64,000 bases of DNA, taken from positions 1,364,001 to 1,428,000 of the forward strand of contig WWBZ02000022.1 in NCBI GenBank assembly GCA_011503125.2, read 5' to 3'. Source of the DNA: Botryosphaeria dothidea (taxonomy: Eukaryota; Ascomycota; Dothideomycetes; Botryosphaeriales; Botryosphaeriaceae). A program made the position numbers and the translations under genes. Numbering within the stretch: the stretch's first letter is position 1; every line of letters starts with the position of its first letter. Of the stretch, positions 42,711 to 54,398 are shown one piece after another. Under the pieces are notes generated by a model. That model was not told the DNA's origin, searched no databases, and saw nothing but the letters and a program-made list of their open reading frames with translations.

Positions 42711-43977
42711 TTAGACTTGTGCGGACTGCATGAGTGTAGCATTGAACTGTGGGTCGTTGAGAAGGTCGCTCAGCCGTCCTTGCGGGTCGAAGTCCTGAGG
42801 GACCTTGAAGACAGTCATGTTGCGGTCCTTGTCGACCTCTATCCCGGCGGATTTTGCTGCCTCCTTAGCCTCGCGAAGCCATTGGTCCCATACGCCGGTC
42901 CGTGGAGCAGCATCACCAAGCTGGACCCACTCTGTCTCTTTGGTTGCAACGATGGCTTTGAACAAAGCCTGAGTGAAAGAGTCGTTCTTGTCGGTGTACT
43001 TGTTCTTAGCCGATGTTGCAGTCTCGAGACGCTGGGGGCGGATGATGAAGGCGGAGGTATTCCAGTGTACGCGGGCTGGAATGGCGGCAACGATCCAGTA
43101 AGTGGCATTGAGGATCATGTAAGCGGCGGCGAAGCAGGTCTGTGATTTGACCTGGCAGTTGGCGAGGCAGATGACGCCAGCCATAAGCAGGATAGAGCCA
43201 ACGAGAGCGAGAAGGCGGTACAGGACTTGGTCTTGAAGCAGGTACTCAATGTTCTCCGGGGCGAAGAAAATCTCGCGGGCAACGTCCTCGCTGCATTTCA
43301 CAACCAAGAAACTTCCTTTAGGGTGGCGGATGACCACGTCGCCGCGGGGAACGTGGCCCTTGGAGTATTTCCGCTTCGGAAGCTTCAAAGTCCATTTGTT
43401 GCCGAGACCAATGACGGTAGAAAGGAGAGACAGGCAACAAACTGAGATGAGAGCCATGCCGTCCTGCCAGATAGCGGCCAGAATGAGGATGGCAAGGGCG
43501 AAAATGGCACCAAGGATGTTGTTGGCAGTGAGCCAGCCAAAAGCACGGGCCTTGACTATGGGAGCTTCATCGTTCCGCTCGATTTCGACGCAGCGGACCT
43601 CGAACTCGTTCAACGAGTCGGCGTCGCTTTGGCAGGTCAGCTCAGCCTTGCGGAGGCTATACGAAGGATGCTTACAGGACGATGGAGCCGATATGATTGA
43701 GAGCGTCGCGGTCATTGCCGGACACCACGCCGGTGACCCTTCCCAGAGCCGGGTCAAGCCTCGACGGACGGGAAGGGCGCAGCAAGGCTTGAGGAGCGGG
43801 GAGAAGACGCGGAACGAACATCCACTTGGAGAGGGTTGAGACTTGAGCATTTGCAAGAACGGAACCTTCGCCGAGAATGGCGAGGAAACCGACGATATCA
43901 AGCTGAAGGCTGACGAAATTGGGGATGGTGCTGAAGAAGTCACCGGGGACTCCATCCTGCTGATTGTTGTCGGCCAT
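42711..43977 (-). CDS. Multi-pass membrane protein, unknown function
   Basis: Two exons (43676-43977, 42711-43626) separated by a 49-bp intron with CTGAC branch site and AAG acceptor give 405 residues; the frame holds only with this splice (IGSIVL|DADSLNEFEV). I do not recognise the family. There is a short hydrophobic stretch near residues 22-45, then two helical pairs: WLTANNILGAIFALAILILAA with ALISVCCLSLLSTVIGLG, and LYRLLALVGSILLMAGVICLA with CFAAAYMILNATYWIVAAIP. Between them a soluble loop contains RGDVVIRHPKGSFLVVKCSE. The C-terminal 130 residues are soluble and charged. A filamentous-fungal membrane protein is likely; no function is assigned. The start ATG at 43977 was chosen over one at 44034 because the added residues look non-coding. 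Confidence 0.72.
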
Positions 43978-45652
43978 GGTGAGGGTTGAGAGGAGATGGC
44001 AAGCTCTGGGGTATGCCTCGCTCGGATCCTTCAACGGGAGCTAGCTGGGAAGAGACAAGATGAAATGAAGGCGCAGCTAGGCGGCAGAAGGAATAATAAA
44101 TATAAAGGAATTGGTCTCGGGAGCTTGGACGCGGCCCAGGCTGGGAGCAGTGAGGCTCTTGCTGCGGCGAAGCATGCCGGTGAGAGAGAGGGAAAAAAAC
44201 AGCCAGCAGAGATGGCGGCAGTGCGCTAGAGCTGCATGCACGCAGCCCCCACGGTTCGGTGAGGATTCAGCCTCGGGCGTGTCCAACCAGCGCTCAGTCA
44301 GCCGGCGATCCCCAGGCTGCAACCTCCGCTCCGACGCTCACCATCCTCCAAACTCCACTGAAACACCAAAATCGGTTGCGCGCGCGTGTCTTGCGGTGAA
44401 GCAGACGGCGAAGGAAGCGGGTCTGTTGTTCAGCGATTGACTCAGGACGCGCCGATAGACGCGCGACAGGGTCGTTGGCATTGTGTGGGGCAGCAGCCAT
44501 TCTCAGGGCCCGTCAAGCGCGACGTGCGTCCTGCCCTCCGGCCCAGCCCAGCCGTCTAGCCCTTTCCCCGGCGACGGCACGCCGGCATCCTCAGCCCAAC
44601 CAAGAAGCTTCGACCCACGGCACGATCCACGACATCATCATCCGACCCCATTTGCGGCCCGCCAACTCTGCGACCTCGTTCTTGGAAACGGCCTGCGACT
44701 TGTAAGTGCTCCCGCTGATGTCTTCTTGTCGCCTTTCTGCCACCACGCGCGCGTTCTGTGAGTGAGTGAGGCTGAGCACTGCGCCCCTTCTCACTGCGAC
44801 CGCACGCCCTCAGCTTGGCCAAAGAACACGCGCGACGTGTCTCAGCGCCGAGCAACCTGTTTTTCCTTGATTCAAGTCCCGTTCTGTCTCAGTCCTGTAT
44901 TTCGTACATCTTGCCGCGTCTGCCACGGTTTTTTTTGGGCTCCTTTTCGGCCCCGTCTCTGCCAGCCTCGCCCTTTATTTTACGTCGCACACGCAGGTAC
45001 AACTGGCGTGCGGGGTGACGGGGCGCAGCAAGGCAGCCTCGCCATATAAGGTCCTCCTGTCACCTGCTTGTGTTCTGCTTACTTTTCACACTTTTTGCAA
45101 AATGCCGGCGCAAGGCTGACTTTGTAGCCTTGCAGTACGGCCAGTTGACGGCAGAGACCTTCTCCCAGCAACCAATCGAATCTCTCCGCGTTTTCTCGCT
45201 TGTCGAACGTGCGAAATTAAGACTCATCGGATTGCAGCCTTGCCTGTGCTTACGCCCCGGTACTTATAAGTTGGTGGCTGTCTGCTCACAGAGGCCCTTT
45301 CAAAGGGTTTTGCGACCCAGCTGCTTTGATTCTGCCCCAATTTGAGTCGCCAAGAACCTGAATGAACGAAGAGAAAGGTGATTTCTTTGCCGACAACTCA
45401 ATCGCCCAAATATGTCGTACGACTCTGAGCCTGAAATTATGCCTGGACCAGGGAAAAATTGGCTGCGTGCTTTTTCGCCACGGTTTGTGCCCTTTTCACC
45501 ACGCTGTTGGATACTCCCTACCAACAACAAGCTTCAGCCGCGTCCAGCCCACAACTCAACTTGTCTAACAACTCGGTAGCACATATACAAGTAAATTGCG
45601 GAAGAGGGAAAGCAAAGGCGGGTTGAATGAGCAAGAATCGAAACCCAATACA
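43978..45652. other. Intergenic region of about 1.7 kb
   Basis: Divergent promoter space between the membrane protein gene and the deaminase gene. Pyrimidine-rich tracts near 44850-44990 may be leader sequence. An upstream ATG at 45627 opens a frame overlapping the deaminase start out of frame. No gene is supported. Confidence 0.5.
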
Positions 45653-47644
45653 ATGTCGACCTCTGAGAAATCCGATGACTTTCCTCACAAGAGACCAAAG
45701 CAGCATACGATGCCTGCAACACCACCGCAGGAAGCCGATGAACCGCCAGTGGAGGACATGAGCAAAGAAGACAAAATCCAACAGACTGGAGACCTACTGA
45801 GGCAGAATCTCAACAATCCCGAGCGCCGACAGGAGTATGATCAACAACGGGGCGAGCTTCTCAAAGAGGAGCAGACCAATTCCTGGGATAGAGAATCTAA
45901 AAACTCCGCTACTCACTTCCAAACTCGTGCTGCCGACATCGTGTGGAAGATACGCGAGCATGAACGCGACAACCTCTTCGGTAATAGGGCTTCGGAGCAA
46001 ATACCGGAACCGTCCACCAGGGATATGGGTGGTCAGTTCCTTACCAACAAGGAGAGAATTGAGGAGAAGAGTCATCTCTTCAAGATAGTCAAAAAGATGC
46101 CCAAAGGCGCCCATCTACATGCCCACTTTAACGCCGAGCTCCCTGTCGATAATCTCTTGGAGCGTGTTCGGAATATGGATACTATGTTCGTAAGGAGCAC
46201 ACAGCCGTTAATATTGCCCGAAGATTACGAAAATTCGGAAATCGTCTTCACTGTCTTGCGGTCGGACCATGCAGAGGCCGACCTGTTCTCGAAGAGCTAC
46301 AATCCCGCCTTCAAGAACACAGAAAACAATCCCTGGATGAAGTGGATCAATTTGCAGAGCAGGTTTCGTGATCAAGCTCCAAGTTCTGCGTTGAATGCAG
46401 AAGAATGGGTCAAAAAGAAAATGGTGCTATCAGAGGAGGAGGTCTATGGCACATCACAAACAGTCAATGGGTAGGTGCCACCCCTTGTAGAATGAGAAAA
46501 CGTCCGTACTCACCAATTTTTCAGGATATGGGCACGTTTTAACCAGGCCACAAGATGTTTCAAAGGCCTTCTTAACTTCGAATCCGCATACCGTTGGTAC
46601 GTCAAGGAGGCCATGAGAAGCATGGTCAGGAACGGTGTCATGTACGCCGAGCTCCGTCCGATGCTCATGGACAAAACAATACCTTCAGATGATGGCCTGA
46701 AGAACATTGATCTCGAGGGACAAATGAAAATCATCCAAGACGTCATAGACGAATATAAAAACGAGCTCGACAGCGATGATGAACTCTCAAAGCTCCCCTG
46801 GGGCATTAAGATCATCTACTGTACACCTCGATCAATCCCGAAGCCCAAGATGCAATCTGAATTGGAGGACTGCATCAGGCTGAAGATACAATTCCCAGAT
46901 CTAATATGTGGTACGAAACAACCTTCCATGAATGATATCATGCTCTTTAATACTGACTGCCACAGGGTTTGATCTTGTCGGTGCTGAAGACCGACCGAAT
47001 CCCATTGGGTTCTACCGTGACGAGCTCCTGTCTTTCGTCCAGACGTGCAAGAAACTGGGCATCCACATTCCATTTATGTTCCATGCCGGAGAAACACTGC
47101 TGGACACCGGCGGCACAAAGGATCCAGAAAACTCCAACCTCTACGAATCTGTTCTACTAAATGCCAAGCGTGTGGGCCATGGATTCGCACTGACGAAGCA
47201 TCCTAAGCTTATTGAACGGTTCAAGAAACTTGACATCTGCATCGAGCTCTGTCCTATTTCTAATGAACTTCTTCACCTCTGCCGTAACGTCAAGGAGCAC
47301 CCTTATCCAGAGATGCTTGCTGCTGGTATTCCTTGTACCGTCAATGCAGACAATCCGGCGCTGTTTAGGTATGCATCCATTACATCATTTTGTAAGGTCA
47401 CCGGAGCACGACTGACATGTACTACAGAGCCGATATGAACCACGAATTTTACCAGGTGATGGTTGGCACACCCACCATGAGTGTACACGGTTGGCGACAG
47501 CTTGCCGAGTGGAGTATCAAATACAGCTGCCTCAGATCTGATCAATTAGAAGAGGGCCTCAAGATTTTCAGAAAGCGTTGGGAGGACTTTTGCGAGTGGA
47601 TCGTGAGAGAATATGGACGATATGCCGATACCTTGGACGTATGA
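45653..47644 (+). CDS. Adenosine deaminase-like metal hydrolase, ADGF/CECR1 type
   Basis: Four exons (45653-46470, 46525-46910, 46966-47368, 47428-47644; introns 54, 55 and 59 bp) give 607 residues. The metal-dependent amidohydrolase core is clear: KMPKGAHLHAHFNAEL with the HxH pair (His156, His158), MFHAGETLLDTGG, RVGHGFALTKHP, CIELCPISNELL and VNADNPALFRADMNHEFYQV. Such enzymes deaminate adenosine and 2'-deoxyadenosine. ADGF members are usually secreted, but here the first 60 residues are charged (KSDDFPHKRPKQH) with no signal peptide, so a cytosolic site is inferred. In most deaminases the zinc-ligand motif is DD; here the second residue is Asn. The start is the ATG in CAATGTCG. Confidence 0.87.
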
Positions 47645-49451
47645 CGAATTACGAGTCTCTTTCCGGAGGATAAACGTCAGAAAACATGGCTGCATCTGAG
47701 CTACGAAAGCGGCTCCTTGCGTGGCCCGTAACATCTAATTCACCGCGGAAGTCGAGCCATAGCTCCTTCGCCAAGGAAGGCGGAGGCCTCGGAGGTCTCG
47801 GAGAGTAGACAAATAAAGTGGACCAATCTTGGATCGCAGGGCTTGCAGTTCAATCTGCTAACGCTTGTAGCTGCTCTTTGAGCGGCTGGAATTCGACCAG
47901 AATCGAGGTTCCATGACCAATCTGGCTGTGGGGAATTGGGAAGGGCTGTCACGGACTTGTTGTGACTTCATGTTCGGCATAGGACGGACGTGTGGGAGGC
48001 TTCGTGAACATGGCTCAATTTCTGTGGGATTAGAAGATGACGGTCTGGCTCCTTGCGGTGCTTTTACCTTCCTTTGCAACATTTCAAACGTAGACATGGC
48101 TTCCCAAAGAATACCTTGTATGGCTCATAGGCAATACCCAGGTATGTTATACACAACACGTTCAGATTTTTCTCCTACTAATGCCTTCCCGAGATTACTG
48201 CCTTCTCAAGTAGGCAGCACATCTTTCCTGGCTACCGCGCACTTCCACAAGGTTGATCAGCCTCGCTCCGAGACGCGATCATCCGGTAATTAAAGCACTC
48301 TCGACTCGCTCTCGTACTACATCATGCCGGTTAACCTTTTATCCCTGAGTGTATGCCACGTGAGACTGTGACACTTCAGCCGGCACAATTCCTGACCGTT
48401 CTTTCGAGAAACCTGTAAGGCCGGCACACTACCCAGCTTAGCATACTAGAGCCCAATCAAATGTCCATCATCAAGCTGGAGCGCTCTCGAAAAGGAAATT
48501 TGGCATCCCGGGCCAAGGGTTCTCTGCCTGGCGGGGAGAAGTATGACCTTCGGAGCAGTGATGAACCGGCTAATGCGCGTATCAAGTTTGCAGGAACTGT
48601 GTGCAACGATTGAAGCTCCTCCGAGGGGCTTGTCAGCATAGAATAAACCTAATTAATACGTAAGACACATCCAGTGACTCGGTGAAGGTGCGTTAGGAAA
48701 GAGAAGAACTTGCACCCACGCGTTGAATTCACCACGTCCATCACCATTGCTTGGCACCGCCCACACGCGCCACGCGTACTTCCCTCGTCCGCGCTCAATT
48801 CTTCTCGCTTCTCCCCCTACGCCCACACACCAATCGCCTTGACACCCGCATCGACTGCAAGTGCCACGCTTCTACGTTCAAGAACTTCGAGCTCGCGTCC
48901 CTGGCGCATCCTCGTCTGGCTCAGCACGCCTTCCTGCCGGCTTTCTCGTGTCAACCTACCTCCCGGCCTCATTCAGGTCACTTGTACTTGGAGTCCGTGT
49001 CTGTTTTGCTTCTTTCAAATCCACGACCACAATCCGACCAGCAGTCATTAAGATATTCTTCACCATCATCCTGCCGACGACGTCACTTCCTTTGTCCTCC
49101 GTCACTTCAACACATCTCGATTTGCGCAGACCTGACGGCGCCGATTACAAGTTGAAGGTCTGTCTCCGCACAAAGATCTTCGCTAACCCAAGTCGGCGAG
49201 CAAACCTTCGCTTGCAACGCTGAACGCTATTGAGATATTATACTGCCCATGCACGAGTTGACCTCCGCCTACATTTCAACGTCGCACCACACCAGTACCT
49301 CAACGAGTATCACTCCCATCAACATATCCGTCCCTCAATACCTGTCTTGTCTGCTCAAGACCTGCTCCATCAACACCAGTCCGTTTGGCAGCACAAATCC
49401 TCTCGAGCTCACAAAAGAAAATTGAACAAGAAATCACCCGAGCCTTCAAAT
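47645..49451. other. Intergenic region of about 1.8 kb
   Basis: No gene is supported between the deaminase and the next gene. From about 48700 the plus strand is C/T/A-rich with overlapping open frames in three phases, which looks like a long leader and promoter rather than coding sequence. Confidence 0.5.
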
Positions 49452-50799
49452 ATGCGCAAGGCGTTCTCCTTCTACGTCCTTCTCAGCTTCGCGCTGCTTG
49501 AGACGCTGCTTCTCCAGTCAGCTGTCTTAGTTAATGGCCTGGCTCATCCCATCACCGCACCTCCGGCTCTTCCCACCACTGCGTACGGGGGTAGCTTCGG
49601 CTCAAATGAGAACGGCCCCCAAGCTCGCAATACATGGGTTTCCGCGTGCGATGTTAGTTCATACTGTATGTAAATCCCTTTGCTTCTCTTCAGTATTGGA
49701 AACTCGCTAAATCAATAGTCTTGTGCTCGACTGGCTACTGTTATGCCGACTCGTTGGGTGGTATTGGCTGCTGTAAATCGTAAGTGTCATATGACAACCA
49801 CAGGATGTTCCGGAGCTGATGGTATTCATACAGCGGTTCATTCTGTGCACCCAAAATGAAGTGTCAAGACGAAGGAATAATGGAATCCTGTGGCGAGGCC
49901 AACCAATGCACCTCCTGGTCTGTTGTCCTTTCCTCTGGAATATTACCCATGCTAATGGAGTGAACAGTGCTGATCCCAAATATCCTGCGTGTGCATATCT
50001 GATGAATATCGCCATACCCCTCTCCTCTTTCACATGCATTACTAATCAAAAACGCTTCATCTCGCGCTATGACCCAGACGCCACTCTGCGAAGTGGTGTT
50101 TCCATCTACCGCAAAGATGAGCCTGTCTCCTCAATGTCGGGGATGGTTTATACTGGCACATATGCTGCTTCTACGATTGGCATTACTGTTACGGTAACTG
50201 AACAGCCGCCCACAAAAGCGCCTACAGCAAATGAGCCGATGCCATCTGCAGACACTGGCAAGGTATCATCTGGCAACGCAACCGGCAAAAATGTGGGCAT
50301 AGCCTTCGGCGTGCTCGGTATCTGCAGTATCGCCGTACTGGGAGCATGGTGGGCATACCGTCGTCACCTCAAGCAGCACGAAAATGTACAGAGCTCGCTC
50401 TGGAACACTCCCGGCGCTGGCCCGCACCATGAAGCCAACCCTATTGAGCTGGAATCTACCAAAACGCAGCGTACAGAACTGGAGGCCTCCCCAAGTCGGT
50501 CTGGACTGAACAGTGCCCCGGCTTCAATCGAGTTGGACGCTACTCCGAAACCCGCCGAACTAGACATCTCATCCAAGAAAGCTGATGATACGCTTCTTGA
50601 CGGCTCCGCTCCCATTTCACCGCTCACCGACGACGCGGGCAGGGAATCCCCAGTCTCGCCTGTGCCCAATATCACGCACAACTACGACGGGCGTTATGGT
50701 CCTCGCGGCTTCCTTAACCCGGAGTATGCCTTGAGGGATGGCATTTGGGACGAGAAGGACGAGCAGGCGAGGCAAGCATACCTTGATCACATGGTCTGA
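49452..50799 (+). CDS. Cysteine-rich single-pass surface protein, unknown function
   Basis: Four exons (49452-49665, 49719-49779, 49834-49917, 49968-50799; introns 53, 54 and 50 bp) give 396 residues. A signal peptide (about 1-30, hydrophobic LLSFALLETLLLQSAVLV) is followed by a cysteine-rich ectodomain: ACDVSSYFLCSTGYCYADSLGG, GCCKS, FCAPKMKC, ESC, QCTSC, ACAYL. After a Thr-rich stretch comes one helix (VGIAFGVLGICSIAVLGAWWAY) followed by RRHLKQH, then a 150-residue acidic tail. I do not know the family; the layout resembles a surface sensor or adhesion protein. Exons 2 and 3 are only 61 and 84 bp and are needed to keep the frame and the cysteine spacing. Confidence 0.78.
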
Positions 50800-51258
50800 A
50801 CCGTTACACTGATTTCTCGCAGGTGATGCCGGATTTAGTGTATTGGGCGGATATGGATGGCCTCTGGTTCTTATGTATTATGCATCAAGTTAATGCAATT
50901 CTACAGCCAAGGAGGCTGGAAGAACTAGTCCATTGTCGATCCTGAGTGCTGTGTGGTGTGTGGTGTGTGGTGTGTGAGTAGCTGAAGTCTTGTGGGCGTG
51001 ACAGCTTCTCGAGTCCTCGTTAGCAGTTGCACTGAGTATTTGGATATATGTATGTCCACGGTGTTGGTTTGAAGATTTGGAGCGGGAATGAAGTACCGTT
51101 GTTGGAGTTGATCGGAGGAGACTGCGAAGTGGCCAGGGTGCCAGGGTCTAGAGCGGAAATGACGTTTTCAAGGAATACGACGAAGTTTAGCCGAGAGCAC
51201 ATATTCGGAGCAGGCGGTCGCATGAAGCTGCGCAGTTCCTCCACCATGGCAGAGCAAC
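50800..51258. other. Intergenic region
   Basis: 459 bases between two genes on the plus strand, including the 3' end region of the cysteine-rich protein gene, a short heptamer repeat and the SAM35 promoter. Confidence 0.5.
50950..50976. repeat. Heptanucleotide tandem repeat (TGTGTGG)
   Basis: Nearly four copies of TGTGTGG in a row, the last ending in A. It is non-coding. Confidence 0.9.
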
Positions 51259-52336
51259 ATGCCACCGAAAGATGATTCTGACGCGAATTCTCGTCCAAAA
51301 CCGCCGCCGCAGCCGCAAAAGCCGGCAAAGCGCTCCGCCCTCTCCAGCATCACCACCGTCCCGGCTCCGGTGAAGCGCCTCTTCGACAAATTCCCCCTCG
51401 TCACCTATGCCGCAAACGAGCTCCCACACCGTGCGCCGCGCGAACGCCAACGGCCCCAGCTGTACATATTCACGACCGAAGATGGTGCGCAGAGGGGAGA
51501 GCCGTCTTTCAATCCGAGCTGTCTGAAATGGCAGGTTCGTCATCCCCATTTGCCTCCAAAATTGGAGAGAACTAAAGAGCTCACGGGAGGCGTTGGCCGC
51601 AGGCATACTTTAAATTCAGCCGAGTTGATTTCGTCACGGTTGCGTCGAGTAACCATGCCTCCCCCAGCGGTGCGCTCCCGTTCTTGTTGCCAGGAGGCGC
51701 CAATGCCTCCATCCTTGACCAGCCGCACGTCGTGCCCTCGGGCAAGCTGCAGAAGTGGGTGACGGAGAACGCAAGCACACCGGTGGAGGAGCCTGACGAC
51801 GATCGCTTCGAGGCATACATGTCACTGCTTGACCACAACGTACGGCGGGCATGGGTAAGCAAGGCCATCATCGAATGGGCACAGCGAGATCGGCCGTAGC
51901 TGACACTTCGCCCCTGCAGCTTTACACCCTCTACCTCACGCGCAACTTCGACGCCGTCGCACAACCGCTCTACATCGACCGCACGTCATCGAACGCGGTA
52001 GTCCGGGCCACGATCGCGCGCGAGCTGCGGGCGGCGGCGCAGACGGAGCTGCTCAAACACGGGGCGGTCATTGATGCCGAGACGATACACTCAGAGGCCG
52101 AGGACGCGCTGCGGGCGCTGGAGAGCGCACTGGGCACGGACAAATGGTTCTTCGGGGCGGCGCGGCCGGGGCTGTTCGATGCCAGCGTGTTCGCGTACAC
52201 GCATCTCCTACTCGCGCAGGAGCTGGGCAGCGCAGGGGGGTGGGCGAAGACGCGACTGGGCGATGCGGTGAGGGCGAGACAGCGACTGGTGCGACACCAG
52301 GAGCGCGTGTTCGAGGCATATTTCCAGGGCGCATGA
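51259..52336 (+). CDS. SAM35: SAM complex subunit Sam35 (metaxin-like)
   Basis: Three exons (51259-51534, 51603-51854, 51920-52336; introns 68 and 65 bp) give 314 residues, similar to yeast Sam35 (about 329). The N terminus after a Pro-rich leader reads VPAPVKRLFDKFPLVTYAANEL, matching the characteristic start of Sam35, followed by QLYIFTTED and PSFNPSCLKWQ. Further on, ASPSGALPFLLPGG and a GST-C-like helical domain (LLDHNVRRAWLYTLYLTRNFD, RPGLFDASVFAYTHLLLAQELGS) support the metaxin-related fold. Sam35 lies on the cytosolic face of the mitochondrial outer membrane and recognises the beta-signal of beta-barrel precursors with Sam50 and Sam37. It has no obvious membrane span, consistent with a peripheral subunit. 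Confidence 0.85.
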
Positions 52337-52862
52337 GAGTCGCGTAGAAGCATGAGCATGTATGTATGTATGTTTTGTGTAATGCCGGCGACACCCACAA
52401 GGGAAGGCGTGTGGGGTCGTTCACGACGAGAAAATATGACTTGTATCAGTAGGCTTTGCTGAGGCCACGGCAGCTCTCGCGTCTGATTCGATGGCGAGGA
52501 TCCAGCTAGGTCTGGCGTGAGTCATTGGCCGGAGCGCTTTCGCGGTGGTGCAGGTCAGGTTCGCGTGGCGCCAACAAACAAGCAGTGTTGCACGCAGTCA
52601 CATGGCTTCGTGTTTGCCTATTTGTTCCCTGTTCGCCCACCCACCACCCGCAACGCCCTCGTTTCCCGGCTCACTTCTCCTCGCTGTTGCTGTCGCTTCG
52701 GCGTCTGCTCATATTTTTCCGCATTTCCATCCGCCATCCACCCCATCCCGAGCAGCGAGGAATCCCCGACTAATTGACACGGGTTTTTCCATCCTCTTCC
52801 CGCTAGCCGCGTCTTCAGGTCTTGGCCTAGCCCAGTCACAAGAAAAAAGATAAACTACAAAG
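52337..52862. other. Intergenic region
   Basis: 526 bases between SAM35 and the methyltransferase gene, both on the plus strand. A short TATG repeat lies near 52359-52374. Overlapping open frames in three phases before 52863 are not supported as genes. Confidence 0.5.
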
Positions 52863-54398
52863 ATGACTCAACCATCCCTGACGACCACCTTCGACACCTC
52901 TTTAATAGACCTGGCCGCCCTCCCCGGTGCTCAGCGGCGTCGACATTCGCAACAGAATCGCCACCAACCAACAACCGCGTCGTCGTCATTCAACGCCGCC
53001 GTCTCCTTCTCCACCACCGAGCCTGACACCGAGGACGACAACGCAGACGACTTCGCCAACGACGCCCCTTCCCAGGCCGTAGTTGATTTGCACGGGTTCA
53101 GCAGCTCCGAGTCCGACGACGAATCGGGCGAATCAGACGAGGAAAACGCGGCTCCTCCCCCACGGCACACCACCCGGCCATCCGCACCGCCAGCACGAGC
53201 ACCAGCACTGCTACCTTCGTCTTCGACGCCGCTCTCCAGCCAGCCGCCGCCGACATCGTCCGCGCAGATGAGCAGAACGCCCGCAACCACCACCTCCGCC
53301 AAGCACTCCCAGCCTTCTTCCTCTCCTTCCTCTTCTCCATCCACCTCCCCGTCGGAAGACCACGCCAGACGCCCGCCCGCCAAGCGCCGGAGAATGGACC
53401 CGTCGCCGTCGCCCTCCCCGTCCGTGCCGGCGCCGTCCGGACCGGACCCGGTCGAGCGGCGCGCCGGCAAGACGAGCACGCCCGTCCGCCACATGGACAC
53501 GACGGCCGCGTACGACGCGTGGGCCGCCGTGTACGACGAGGACGGGAATGTGCTGCAGAGCGTGGATGACTTGGAACTGGAGGGGCTGCTGCCGGCGTTT
53601 TTGGTAAGGAGTGCTGGGGCTGTGAGCGGAAAAGAGGAGGTGCTGAGGGTATTGGATTTGGGGTGTGGGACGGGGCGGAATACGGGGAAAGTCGTGGGGT
53701 GGGCGGTTGGGAGGGAGAAGGAAGGGGAGGGGAAGGGGGTGAAGGTCGAGGTGGTGGGCGTGGATGCGAGCAAGGGAATGTTGGAGAAGGCGAAGGGGAA
53801 GCTGACGTGAGTCTTTTCCCCCCCTCCCTTCTTCGAGCTTTGGTATTGAAATGCTGACTTTGAAAACAGACCGTTGCTGGAGGATGCCGAGGATACGAGC
53901 TTGACGTTACTGAATCACGATCCTTTCCGCCAGGAGGCTGCGGCCACGCTTCCGCCGCCGCTGAAGGCGCCGTTCCAGGCTGTCGTTTCTACGCTCGTGC
54001 TGGAGCACTTGCCGTTGCGGGTATTCTTCGAGACGCTGGCTTCGTTGCTTGTGCCTGGTGGCTTTGCGCTTATCACGAATATGCACCCTGACATGGGTGC
54101 GATCTCGCAGGCTGGCTTCGTTAGTAAAGATGAAGAAGGCAGGACAGTCAAGGTGCGTGGGAAGAGTTGGGCGCACGGGATTCAGGAGACTGTCGAAGCG
54201 GCGAAGGTGGCGGAGCTAGAGGTAGTGGATGTTTTGGATGCTGGTGCGGCAAAGGGGGTAAGGGAGAGAGGGATTGATGAGAGCTTGATCAAGGATGGTA
54301 CCATAGGGGAGAGAGGGTGGAAGTGGGTGGGCGTGAAGGTGTGGTTTGGGTTCGTGGTTCGGAAGGTCGACGGAGAGAAGGAGGACGAGAGAAAGTGA
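52863..54398 (+). CDS. Class I SAM-dependent methyltransferase
   Basis: Two exons (52863-53806, 53870-54398; 63-bp intron) give 490 residues. The first 210 residues are low-complexity Ser, Pro and acidic sequence. From about residue 220 a methyltransferase fold begins with TTAAYDAWAAVYDEDGNVLQ. Motif I reads RVLDLGCGTGRNTGKV, followed by VVGVDASKGMLEKAKGKL, and after the intron VSTLVLEHLPLRVFFETLASLLVPGGF, a typical motif II/III. Substrate and partner are unknown; the long disordered head suggests a protein or RNA-associated role, but this is only a guess. The catalytic core is complete and normal in size. The N-terminal ATG has an A at -3. Confidence 0.82.

Noticed and set aside
48710..49451. 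Overlapping plus-strand frames upstream of the cysteine-rich protein gene
   Set aside because: Three phases are open at once over pyrimidine-rich sequence, which suits a leader or promoter better than coding DNA.
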